Positions 1 through 5,789 are shown, numbered from the stretch's first letter. The stretch is 5,789 bases of DNA from Rhodobacterales bacterium (GCA_021155205.1 JAJNPS010000050.1:1-5789); one strand, 5' to 3'. Notes: generated from the letters alone by a model not told the origin. Program-made: numbers and translations.

Positions 1-875
1 TGGACCGCGACTGCGGTGGACACCCGGCCATCCTCGCGCGTCGAGAAGCCGTAGGACTGCGCGCCGAGTTCGACGCGGGCCACATCGCCCAGCACTACCT
101 TGGAACCATCGGCATTGGCGCGCAGCACGATGGCGGCGAACTGCGCGGGGGTTTCCAGCTGGCCTTGCACCGTCAAGGGAACGGTCACCCGCTGACCCTG
201 CACGGTCGGTGCATCACCGACGCGGCCGGGGGCCAGCGGAGCGTTCTGCTGGGCAATGGCGGCGCCGATATCGCCCATCGTCATGCCGAAGGCGATGAGC
301 TTGACGGGGTCTACCCAGATGCGCATGGCCTGCTCCGCGCCGAACAACTGCACGCGGCCAACGCCTTCGATGCGACGCAGCTCCTCCACGACATTGCGTG
401 CCATGTAGTCGCTCAGTTCGGTTTCGTCGTGACGTCCGTTGTCGGACTTCAGGCCAACCATCATCAGAAAGCCAGAGGACGCGGAGTCCACATTCAAGCC
501 GTTCTGGCGCACCGCCTGCGGCAACCTGGCCTCCACGGCCTTCAGGCGGTTCTGCACGTCGACCTGCGCCATTTCCGGATTGGTGCCCGGCTTGAAGGTG
601 GCGGTGATCTGCGCGCTGCCTGAAGTGTCCGACGACGACTCGAAGTACAGAAGGTTCTTGACGCTGGACAGCTCGCGTTCGATGACGCCGAGCACCGAGT
701 CGTTCATGGTCTGCGGCGTGGCGCCGGGATAGGTTGCGGTGATGCTCACCGATGGCGGGGCGACGGACGGGAAGCGAGCGATCGGCAACTTCGGGATGGC
801 GATCAGGCCCAGCAGGATAGTGAACAGCGCGACGACCCAGGCGAACACAGGTCGATTGATGAAGAATTGGGGCAT
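1..875 (-). CDS. RND multidrug efflux permease, AdeB/AcrB type (HAE1 family), N-terminal part
   Basis: This is the proton-driven inner-membrane pump subunit of a tripartite drug exporter; 291 codons are present and the gene runs off the left edge. The frame is open throughout and begins MPQFFINRPVFAWVV, the classic RND N-terminus, with TM1 at about residues 10-28. Periplasmic porter sequence follows: IPKLPIARFPSVAPP near 27-41, a YPGAT motif, FKPGT, MAQVDVQN, SSGFLMMVG and the GVGRVQLFGAEQAMRIW segment typical of AcrB, MexB and AdeB. From remembered sequences it is closer to AdeB (RFPSVAPP, VKNLLY, DTSGSA, VEARLPQ) than to AcrB. The start at 875 lies 17 nt after the adaptor stop, with GGAG at 887-884 eight bases upstream, so the two are co-transcribed. 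Substrates cannot be read from the sequence. AdeB and SmeZ relatives export aminoglycosides, tetracyclines and other drugs. Family assignment is near certain; AdeB-like subtype is likely. Confidence 0.96.
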   Translation of the reverse strand, partial: MPQFFINRPVFAWVVALFTILLGLIAIPKLPIARFPSVAPPSVSITATYPGATPQTMNDSVLGVIERELSSVKNLLYFESSSDTSGSAQITATFKPGTNPEMAQVDVQNRLKAVEARLPQAVRQNGLNVDSASSGFLMMVGLKSDNGRHDETELSDYMARNVVEELRRIEGVGRVQLFGAEQAMRIWVDPVKLIAFGMTMGDIGAAIAQQNAPLAPGRVGDAPTVQGQRVTVPLTVQGQLETPAQFAAIVLRANADGSKVVLGDVARVELGAQSYGFSTREDGRVSTAVAV

Positions 876-892
876 GGCGGGCGCTCCGGGAG

Positions 893-2053
893 TCAGTTCG
901 CCGATGCCGCCGGGGTGACGGGCGCGGGCTCCTGCTGCGCCCGAGGGTCGACCACAACATCTTCGGCAAGGCGTTCCATCCCCGAGATCACGACCTTCTG
1001 ATCAGCCCTCAAGCCGCTCGCGACCCTGTACCGTCGATCGACCAGTTCGCCCAGCGTCACGGCGACGAGATGCGCCTTCGCGTCATCGTCCACGGTCCAG
1101 ATATGCGGCTTGCCGTTGATCCGGACCACGGCCTGCTGCGGCACCGCCAGTGCATCTGGATAACTTGAGAGGGGCACACGGACGCGCAAGAACATGCCCG
1201 GAAGCAGTCGCTTGCGCGGGTTCTCGACCAAGACACGCAGCAGCAGGTCCCCTGTGCCGGGATCCACGCTGATACCCGAGAACAGCACACGCCCGGTCAC
1301 ATCGCAGGGCGAACCATCGCTGCGCAGGATGGACACGGGAAGGCCACCCTGGCGTAAGGGCTGCGCCGCCATGGTCTCGTGCAAGGCATCGAGTGAGCTG
1401 GCCGGCCGCCGCACGTCGACATACACCTGTTCGATCTGCTGCACGCGCGCCATCGGCGTGCTGTCGCTGCTGGCGACCAGCGCACCCTCTGTCACCATTG
1501 CCTGATCGATGCGGCCGGCAATCGGCGACTCTACCGTGGCGAATTTCAGATCCAGCCGGCGGCGCGACAGGGTCGCGCGCGCCTGCGCCACGTCAGCCGC
1601 TGCCTGCTCGCGCTGCGACACCGCGTCGTCATAGACCTGGCGGCTGATCGCATCCGCCTCGACCAGCGGCTCCAGCCGCTCGGCATGGGTGCTGGCGCGC
1701 GCCAGGGCAGCTTCGGCCCTCTGCAAGGCGGCAGCGGCGGTTTCCTCTTCTGCGCGGAACGGCGAGGAATCGATCTCGAACAAGGGCTGACCTGCATGCA
1801 CATCCGCCCCCTGTTCGAACAGCCGGCGCCGGACGATGCCGGTGACCTGGGGCCGGATCTCGGCGATGCGAACGGGTGCAACACGCCCCGGCAGATCTTC
1901 GGTCAGCTCCATCCTGGTCGGAACGACTGTCATGACCGTCACCAAGGGGACGGGAGCGATCGCCTCAGGTTCGGCGGCGGATCCGCAGCCAACCAAGGCG
2001 GCCAGCACCAGCCCCTGCAAGCCGCCAAAGCGGCACCATTTTCTGATCTTCAT
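893..2053 (-). CDS. RND efflux periplasmic adaptor (membrane fusion) lipoprotein, AdeA/AcrA type
   Basis: This 386-residue adaptor would link the RND permease to an outer-membrane channel across the periplasm. Residues 1-23 form a lipoprotein signal peptide with lipobox L20-V21-G22-C23, so Cys23 is the probable lipidated residue. The half-lipoyl segment AEIRPQVTGIVRRRLFEQGA lies near 64-83. An alanine-rich alpha-hairpin spans about 100-175, and the second lipoyl half includes ATVESPIAGRIDQAMVTEGA, typical of this family. The beta-barrel and membrane-proximal parts include VDPGTGDLLLRV and LLPGMFLRV. Length matches AcrA/AdeA proteins. The ATG at 2053 has AAGGA at 2064-2060 with a 6-nt spacer, supporting the start. 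It is the first gene of a leftward operon with the permease and diverges from the regulator genes. Family certain; AdeA-like subtype inferred from resemblance and gene order. Confidence 0.96.
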   Translation of the reverse strand: MKIRKWCRFGGLQGLVLAALVGCGSAAEPEAIAPVPLVTVMTVVPTRMELTEDLPGRVAPVRIAEIRPQVTGIVRRRLFEQGADVHAGQPLFEIDSSPFRAEEETAAAALQRAEAALARASTHAERLEPLVEADAISRQVYDDAVSQREQAAADVAQARATLSRRRLDLKFATVESPIAGRIDQAMVTEGALVASSDSTPMARVQQIEQVYVDVRRPASSLDALHETMAAQPLRQGGLPVSILRSDGSPCDVTGRVLFSGISVDPGTGDLLLRVLVENPRKRLLPGMFLRVRVPLSSYPDALAVPQQAVVRINGKPHIWTVDDDAKAHLVAVTLGELVDRRYRVASGLRADQKVVISGMERLAEDVVVDPRAQQEPAPVTPAASAN

Positions 2054-2150
2054 GACAGTTCCTTAACGCGCGAGCACACAGGCACCCGCGGACAGAACGT
2101 CAGTCTGGTTCAGCAGAGTGGGGTTTGTGATGCGTGTATGTGGAGATAGG
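2054..2150. promoter_or_regulatory. Divergent intergenic control region between efflux operon and two-component genes
   Basis: These 97 bp separate the adaptor start (leftward) from the response-regulator start (rightward), so both promoters and the regulator's operator are expected here or just inside the genes. No strong sigma-70 pair is visible. A weak rightward candidate is TTGTGA (2125-2130) and TAGGAT (2147-2152) with a 16-bp spacer, which would fit translation from the later ATG at 2184. Two imperfect copies of a 10-mer, GTTTGTGATG (2123-2132) and GTATGTGGAG (2136-2145), match at 7 of 10 positions with a 13-bp period and could be a direct-repeat binding site for the OmpR-type regulator. 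That regulation occurs here is inferred from gene order; the exact sites are tentative. Confidence 0.6.
2142..2145 (+). promoter_or_regulatory. Ribosome binding site deciding the response regulator start
   Basis: GGAG lies five bases before the ATG at 2151. It is the best Shine-Dalgarno match among the in-frame starts at 2118 (GTG), 2130 (ATG), 2151 (ATG) and 2184 (ATG), so 2151 was chosen. The ATG at 2184 has no good match upstream. Confidence 0.55.
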
Positions 2151-2918
2151 ATGGAGACATCGAATTGGTTTCTAAGCTCGCCCATGCCCACCTCCCCCCT
2201 GTCGCCCGACGGAACCGCAGTCCTTCAAGCACTGGTGCTTGTCGCCGAGGACGAACCCGAGATCGCTGAAATACTCCAGGCCTATCTGGGGCGCGCAGGC
2301 TTGCGCACGGCCCACGCAGCGGATGGACGCAGCGCGCTGAACATGCACCTGTCACTGAAGCCGGATCTGGTGCTGCTCGATGTGCAAATGCCGAAGATGG
2401 ACGGCTGGAAGGTGCTCTCCGAAATCCGTCACCGTGGAGAAACCCCGGTCATCATGCTGACCGCGATGGACCAGGACATCGACAAGCTGATGGGGCTTCG
2501 CTTCGGCGCCGACGACTACGTGGTCAAGCCCTTCAACCCGGCGGAGGTGGTCGCACGCACGCAGGCGGTGTTGCGTCGCTCGATGGCCGACACCGGCCGC
2601 CACGTGCGGGTGCTGCGGGTGCCGCCTTTCGAGATCGATCTGGACCAGCACGAGGCCACCGTGCAAGTGGGCGGCTGCACTCACGGACTGCAGCTGACGC
2701 TGACCGAATTCAAGCTGCTCACGCATCTGGCGCGAGCGCCGAAGCGGGTCTGTACACGCGCTGAACTGCTCGCAGCCTGTTTGCCGGAGGGCGATTCACA
2801 GGAGCGCACGGTCGACAGCCACATCAGCAAACTGCGCAAGAAGCTGGAGGACGTGGGCGTTCACGGTATTCCCGTCGGCATTCGTGGCGTCGGCTACCGC
2901 TTGTGGGGATCGGAATGA
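2151..2918 (+). CDS. OmpR/PhoB-family response regulator, AdeR-like, probable efflux regulator
   Basis: This cytoplasmic DNA-binding regulator has 255 residues from this start, or 244 from the ATG at 2184. The receiver domain covers about 27-145: acidic residues E33-D34, phosphoacceptor D77 in LLDVQMPKMDGW, T104 in VIMLTAMDQDIDK, and K126 in ADDYVVKPFNP. The winged-helix domain follows at about 158-252, with recognition helix ERTVDSHISKLRKKL (218-232) and the terminal GIRGVGYRL hairpin. The stretches around TPVIMLTA-DQDIDK and ERTVDSH-SKLRKKLE closely resemble remembered Acinetobacter AdeR; BaeR is a more distant match. Its stop overlaps the kinase start as ATGA, implying translational coupling. 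Divergence from the pump operon suggests it controls the pump genes, probably by binding the intergenic region. The role is inferred from context; the family is certain. Confidence 0.95.
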   Translation: METSNWFLSSPMPTSPLSPDGTAVLQALVLVAEDEPEIAEILQAYLGRAGLRTAHAADGRSALNMHLSLKPDLVLLDVQMPKMDGWKVLSEIRHRGETPVIMLTAMDQDIDKLMGLRFGADDYVVKPFNPAEVVARTQAVLRRSMADTGRHVRVLRVPPFEIDLDQHEATVQVGGCTHGLQLTLTEFKLLTHLARAPKRVCTRAELLAACLPEGDSQERTVDSHISKLRKKLEDVGVHGIPVGIRGVGYRLWGSE

Positions 2919-4006
2919 AACTCGTGGGCCTGAGCCGGCAGATCGCGCTGACCATGATGGCGATCGCTTTTGGCGTGACCTTGATGGCGGTGATCACTTC
3001 CTATGTGTTCTATTTCGTCGCCGTCAGCTACTGGCCGGAACTTTTCAACCAGAACACCCTGGTTCCGACCGCGCCGGAGTGGATCTGGATTGTTGCCACC
3101 ACGTTGGCGGGTCTGGCGTTTGCGATCGTGGTGGGTGTGCGCTTGGCACGCCGCATCCTGGTGCCGCTGAACTCGGTGACGGATGGCATCCGGCGCGTCG
3201 CGCAGGGCGACCTGAAAGCTCGCGCCATCGCTGGAGATCGTTCCTTGGGCGAAGCCGCCGGCCTGGCGGATGACTTCAACGCGCTCGCCACCCAATTGCA
3301 GCGCACCACGGAAGAAATGGCGTTCTGGAACGCGGCCATCGCCCACGAACTGCGCACCCCCGTGACCATTTTGCGCGGACGCCTGCAAGGTCTGGCTGAG
3401 GGCGTGTTCACGCCCGATGAATCCCAGTTCCGCAGCCTGCTCAACCAGGTCGATGGACTGGCCCGGCTGATCGAAGATCTGCGCGCGGTCAGTCTGGCTG
3501 AAAGCGGTCACCTGCATCTCCAGATCCAGGAGACCGACCTCGACGCTGAGGTCGAATCGGTGGTGGATTTCTGCCGGCATGCGCTACGGGCTGCGGATCA
3601 GCACCTGATCCTTGACCTGAACGCCAAATCGGCGATGTGCGACCCCGTGCGCATTCGCCAGGCCTTGCTCGCCCTGTTGGACAACGCCAGGCGGCACGCG
3701 GCGCCAGGCAAGGTTTTCATCCAGACGCGACAGCAGGACGGTTGGTGCAGTGTGCGCGTGGAGGATGAGGGACCGGGTATCCCGCCGGAAGCCGCGTCAC
3801 AGGTGTTCACAGCGTTCCGGCGAATGCGCGACGGCGACGAAACTGCGACGGATGCCGGGAGCGGTCTAGGCCTGGCGGTGGTCGCCGCCATCGCACGCGC
3901 GCATCAGGGAGACGCCCGTTGCGTTCCCTCGCCTCAAGGCGGGGCCTGCTTCGAGTTGCGATGGCCCCAGCACGGCATCCACCGCCACACCGAGGGATCG
4001 CTCTGA
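2915..4006 (+). CDS. Membrane sensor histidine kinase, AdeS-like, partner of the adjacent regulator
   Basis: This 363-residue inner-membrane kinase would phosphorylate the adjacent regulator. TM1 lies near residues 11-36 and TM2 near 57-78, leaving only about 20 periplasmic residues. HAMP follows at about 79-132. The dimerisation/phosphotransfer domain has the H box NAAIAHELRTPVTILRG with His144. The ATPase domain has the N box LLDNARRHA (Asn257), G1 box DEGPGIP (Asp284, Gly286, Gly288) and G2 box GSGLGL (315-320), so all catalytic motifs are intact. The segment from WNAAIAHELRTP through LLNQV and LIEDLR closely resembles remembered AdeS. The ATG at 2915 overlaps the regulator stop by 4 nt and is preferred over the in-frame GTG at 2903, which lies deeper in the regulator. 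The tiny sensor region suggests it senses the membrane state rather than a large periplasmic ligand domain. Kinase certain; signal unknown. Confidence 0.95.
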   Translation: MKLVGLSRQIALTMMAIAFGVTLMAVITSYVFYFVAVSYWPELFNQNTLVPTAPEWIWIVATTLAGLAFAIVVGVRLARRILVPLNSVTDGIRRVAQGDLKARAIAGDRSLGEAAGLADDFNALATQLQRTTEEMAFWNAAIAHELRTPVTILRGRLQGLAEGVFTPDESQFRSLLNQVDGLARLIEDLRAVSLAESGHLHLQIQETDLDAEVESVVDFCRHALRAADQHLILDLNAKSAMCDPVRIRQALLALLDNARRHAAPGKVFIQTRQQDGWCSVRVEDEGPGIPPEAASQVFTAFRRMRDGDETATDAGSGLGLAVVAAIARAHQGDARCVPSPQGGACFELRWPQHGIHRHTEGSL

Positions 4007-4023
4007 GACATCAGGCGCATGAA

Positions 4024-4042
4024 CGATCTCTGCTACAGATCG
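4024..4042 (+). terminator. Possible stem-loop after the two-component operon
   Basis: A perfect 6-bp inverted repeat, CGATCT (4024-4029) and AGATCG (4037-4042) with a 7-nt loop, begins 17 nt after the kinase stop. No T run follows, so a classical intrinsic terminator is not supported. A second weak element, AACC/GGTT (4061-4064, 4071-4074), is followed by two more T residues. Confidence 0.25.
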
Positions 4043-4102
4043 ACAGATGCAGTCAGTCTGAACCGCCCCGGGTTTTCCAGATAGTCCTCGAAGGGCCTGA
4101 TC

Positions 4103-4117
4103 TCATTCCCACTCGAT
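4103..4117 (-). other. guaA 3'-end-like attachment site core (probable distal att of an island)
   Basis: On the minus strand these bases read ATC GAG TGG GAA TGA, encoding I-E-W-E-stop, the conserved C-terminus and stop of GMP synthase. In GuaA these residues are typically preceded by PPAT or PPGT. Here the in-frame upstream codons give W-L-F-M, so no guaA gene is present. A short copy of a hotspot gene's 3' end without the gene is what the distal end of a site-specific island looks like. The core may extend to GATCGAGTGGGAATGA (4118-4103). The 3' end of guaA is an established hotspot for tyrosine-recombinase islands. The composition change immediately to the right supports a boundary. The guaA gene and the integrase are not in the window, so the assignment rests on this match. 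Confidence 0.7.
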
Positions 4118-4147
4118 CATAAATAGCCACAAAACACCATATACATC

Positions 4148-4168
4148 AATATGTTACTAACGTATATT
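4148..4168. repeat. Imperfect palindrome in the AT-rich stretch
   Basis: AATATGTTA (4148-4156) pairs with TAACGTATATT (4158-4168) around a central C, with a two-base GT bulge in the right arm. The core GTTA-C-TAAC is perfect. ATATAC (4139-4144) and GTATAT (4162-4167) form an overlapping second inverted pair. It could be a recombinase arm site, an operator or simple AT-rich sequence. Confidence 0.4.
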
Positions 4169-4209
4169 CTGTAAGTGCCATGAACAATACCACGCTCAGC
4201 TCCGCAGCG

Positions 4210-4225
4210 CTTGGGTGACGCCAAG
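4210..4225 (-). terminator. Possible stem-loop just after the ATPase gene
   Basis: A perfect 5-bp inverted repeat, CTTGG and CCAAG around a 6-nt loop, starts three bases after the ATPase stop on the minus strand. A second small hairpin, CGCT/AGCG, follows directly. Neither is followed by a T tract, so this is only a candidate terminator or mRNA-end structure. Confidence 0.3.
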
Positions 4226-4228
4226 GAT

Positions 4229-5789
4229 TCAGGGCAACCTCGCAGCACTCTGACGCTGCCGAAGGCTGTCCGCCCAGGCCGCCAAGGCATCGATCTCGGC
4301 CGTCAGTGCTTCTGGCCTCGGCAGAGGGCGGTTCAACGCAGCGGCGGCGCTGTGCAGCAGCTCGGAACAGCGACCAAAGCCGTCGCGCATGGCCTCGCAG
4401 TCGGGAACCGTGATCGCGGTCAGCTTGACCAAGCCAGGCGTCTTCACTTCGTTGGACAGTCGCCGGATGACGTGCCCGACAGCTTCTTCAACCGCGATCT
4501 CCCACGTATCGCGCAACGTTGCGGCGATGGATTTGACGGACTTTCGCCATTCGTCGTGATTGCCTTGCTCGAAATGGTAGCGTTCACCCGCAAGCTGATT
4601 GCTCAGACTCGTGGTGATGTCACTGACCCGACGCGCTTTGAATGGCGGCTCGCTGCGACAGAAGCCTGCCTTGTCAGCACCCCGGCTGATGGAGCTAATC
4701 GCAACCGGCGGCTTTGGCTGCGCATCGTCAGCTGCGCGATTCAGCTCGAACAGAAACGCAAGATCATGGGTGAAGACGATGACCTGGCGATGAGCGGCCT
4801 CAGCAACCAGGCGTTTAGCTACGGCCTCCCGGTGCATGTGGTCGAGCGAGGAAACGGGATCGTCAAAGACGATCCCGGACTTGTTTTCGGTGGTGGCGAG
4901 TTCGGCCATGAACGCGGCCAAGGCAACGCAGCGATGCTCGCCCTCGCTCAAAACCTGTCCCACCGCAGCCGAGGGCTTCCGTGTAAGTGCTACCTTGAAG
5001 CGAGGGATGCCCTGAACGCTGTTTTGCTGTCGAAGCTCCACAGCGAGGCCAGCAATCTCGGTGCTCTTTGAGGTGACGCGGTTGGTAGCAGTGTCCCGCT
5101 GGGCCGTCTCAAGCAGTGCGATTTTCTTCTGGCGTTCGATCTCGGCGAGAACATCGGCTTTGATGCCACCAAGCCATTGCCGATCCACAAGCTCGACCTT
5201 TTCGGTAAGCAAGGCGGCGCGAGCTGGAGAGCCAGCCTCCGCGGCAAGGGCGTTCGCCCGAGTCTCAATGCCCGCTGCTTGATCGACCAGCGCCTGACGC
5301 GAATATTCCGTAACGGGCACGTCAATAGCGGCGCTTGGATTTGCGTGGCGTCGCCTGATCTGGCGATGACGCCACAGGGCGCGAAGGGTCGCGCCCCTGA
5401 TCTCGATCGCCAAGGCATCCTGGCGCAGTTCGTCGCGGACGGTTGCCACAATGTTCGCCAGCTCGGCCAACGAAACAGCCTCACCCTTGAACGTTGCCAG
5501 CGCCCTGTCGTATGCGACGCGCGCAGCGTCGGCACGTTGCTGGCTATCGTCGCGCACAAAAGCCTCGAAGCGATTGAGCCGATCGGCGGCGACGGGCGTC
5601 AATTCCTGCTGGCAAAGCACGCATACGCTGCCGGGTTCTGTGACGGGAAATCGCCGTTCGGGATAGGCTTCCGCGTCAGAAAATGCTCGGGCACTGGCCC
5701 ATAGCGCCTGCCAAACCTCCGACCCAATCTGCGGCAACGGTTCGTCGCGGAAAAGCGCACTGGAAGCAGCTTCTGCCGCCCGGCGCGCG
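4229..5789 (-). CDS. ABC/SMC-like ATPase with zinc-hook-like CxxC and HEPN-like C-terminus, RloC-like, 5' end missing
   Basis: The frame is open from the right edge to TGA at 4231-4229, giving 519 residues; the start and Walker A lie outside. In window numbering from the first full codon (5788): C-V-L-C at 56-59 resembles the zinc hook of Rad50, SbcC and RloC. Alanine-rich helical sequence follows. Next come an ABC signature variant LSEGEHR (from 280), Walker B and D-loop GIVFDDPVSSLD (305-316), and an H-loop VIVFTHD (His341). About 170 helical residues remain, with R473-C-S-E-L-L-H479, an R-x5-H motif as in HEPN ribonucleases, and an upstream R-D-T-W-E (R-x3-E). Hook, ABC halves and a C-terminal nuclease-like domain fit RloC, which cuts tRNA anticodon loops. 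A PtuA- or Lamassu-type defence ATPase, or an uncharacterised family, remains possible. It converges with the kinase gene and is the last gene before the att-like site. The ATPase fold is certain; the nuclease role is inferred. Confidence 0.85.
   Translation of the reverse strand, partial: ARRAAEAASSALFRDEPLPQIGSEVWQALWASARAFSDAEAYPERRFPVTEPGSVCVLCQQELTPVAADRLNRFEAFVRDDSQQRADAARVAYDRALATFKGEAVSLAELANIVATVRDELRQDALAIEIRGATLRALWRHRQIRRRHANPSAAIDVPVTEYSRQALVDQAAGIETRANALAAEAGSPARAALLTEKVELVDRQWLGGIKADVLAEIERQKKIALLETAQRDTATNRVTSKSTEIAGLAVELRQQNSVQGIPRFKVALTRKPSAAVGQVLSEGEHRCVALAAFMAELATTENKSGIVFDDPVSSLDHMHREAVAKRLVAEAAHRQVIVFTHDLAFLFELNRAADDAQPKPPVAISSISRGADKAGFCRSEPPFKARRVSDITTSLSNQLAGERYHFEQGNHDEWRKSVKSIAATLRDTWEIAVEEAVGHVIRRLSNEVKTPGLVKLTAITVPDCEAMRDGFGRCSELLHSAAAALNRPLPRPEALTAEIDALAAWADSLRQRQSAARLP

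Larger units (their letters stand above)
4118..4228. other. AT-rich gene-free stretch at the proposed island end
   Basis: No gene is visible between the att-like core and the ATPase stop. Positions 4121-4170 contain only 14 G/C of 50, far below the flanking genes. The stretch has short inverted repeats built on ATATAC/GTATAT and CATAT/ATATG. AT-rich ends with clustered repeats are common beside att sites, where recombinase and directionality factors bind; that role is inferred here. Confidence 0.5.
4103..5789. mobile_element. Terminal segment of a putative genomic island at the guaA hotspot
   Basis: The segment runs from the guaA-like core to the right edge and contains the AT-rich end and one defence-like ATPase gene. 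The call rests on the att-like core, the base-composition shift and the accessory character of the gene. The integrase and the guaA-proximal att would lie beyond the right edge. Type, length and mobility of the element cannot be judged here. Confidence 0.5.

Noticed and set aside
214..969. 251-codon minus-strand frame overlapping the permease and the adaptor end
   Set aside because: It is out of frame with the clear RND permease reading, is arginine-rich in the way shadow frames of GC-rich DNA are, and shows no domain.
2894..3580. 228-codon minus-strand frame opposite the kinase
   Set aside because: The opposite strand encodes a complete histidine kinase with every motif; this histidine-rich frame is its shadow.
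4103..4120. A genuine guaA gene end
   Set aside because: Codons upstream of I-E-W-E do not continue into GMP synthase; only the last four codons and the stop match, so it is a copy of the site and not the gene.
3919..4122. 67-codon plus-strand frame running across the kinase end and the att-like core
   Set aside because: More than half of it lies over the kinase C-terminus in another frame, with no ribosome site and no recognisable protein.
4007..4228. tRNA gene or tRNA-derived att site in the convergent gap
   Set aside because: No cloverleaf, T-loop or CCA-like end could be traced on either strand; the match is to a protein-coding 3' end.
4211..5071. 286-codon plus-strand frame opposite the ATPase
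   Set aside because: It is antisense to the ABC signature, Walker B and H-loop of the ATPase, which are clearly the coding reading. No motif or ribosome site supports it.
4229..5737. ATPase gene starting at the TTG at 5737
   Set aside because: The same frame stays open to the right edge with family-like residues, and an ABC ATPase needs its Walker A upstream, so 5737 is an internal Leu codon of a truncated gene.

Overview
This 5.8-kb window is GC-rich proteobacterial DNA. Its left part carries an envelope-spanning RND pump of the kind found in gamma- and betaproteobacteria. The genus cannot be fixed from the sequence. No RNA genes, CRISPR array or insertion sequence were found.

Positions 1 to about 4006 hold an efflux locus laid out like the Acinetobacter AdeABC-AdeRS system. 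An inner-membrane RND permease (minus strand, cut by the left edge) lies behind its periplasmic adaptor (minus strand). Across a 97-bp divergent intergenic region sit an OmpR-type response regulator and a membrane sensor kinase (plus strand), which overlap by ATGA. All four proteins resemble AdeB, AdeA, AdeR and AdeS from memory of those sequences. The expected logic is that the kinase phosphorylates the regulator, which acts in the shared intergenic region to control the pump. An outer-membrane channel gene, if present, would lie beyond the left edge.

Positions 4007 to 4228 separate two convergent gene ends and hold the least expected structure. Read on the minus strand, 4117-4103 is ATC GAG TGG GAA TGA, the last four codons and stop (I-E-W-E-stop) of guaA (GMP synthase), a known integration hotspot. 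The codons before it are not guaA, and the base composition changes sharply there: 4121-4170 has only 14 G/C in 50. The simplest reading is the distal attachment site of a genomic island that integrated into the 3' end of guaA. The island would lie to the right and the efflux locus outside it, or in a tandem or older element.

Positions 4229 to 5789 (minus strand, 5' end beyond the right edge) encode the C-terminal two thirds or so of an ABC/SMC-like ATPase. It has a CxxC zinc-hook-like motif, an ABC signature, Walker B, D-loop and H-loop, and an approximately 170-residue helical C-terminal domain containing an R-x5-H motif. This architecture resembles the RloC/PrrC anticodon nucleases and other hook-bearing defence ATPases. 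It would be the last gene of the proposed island, so a phage-defence or toxin role is a reasonable but unproven inference.
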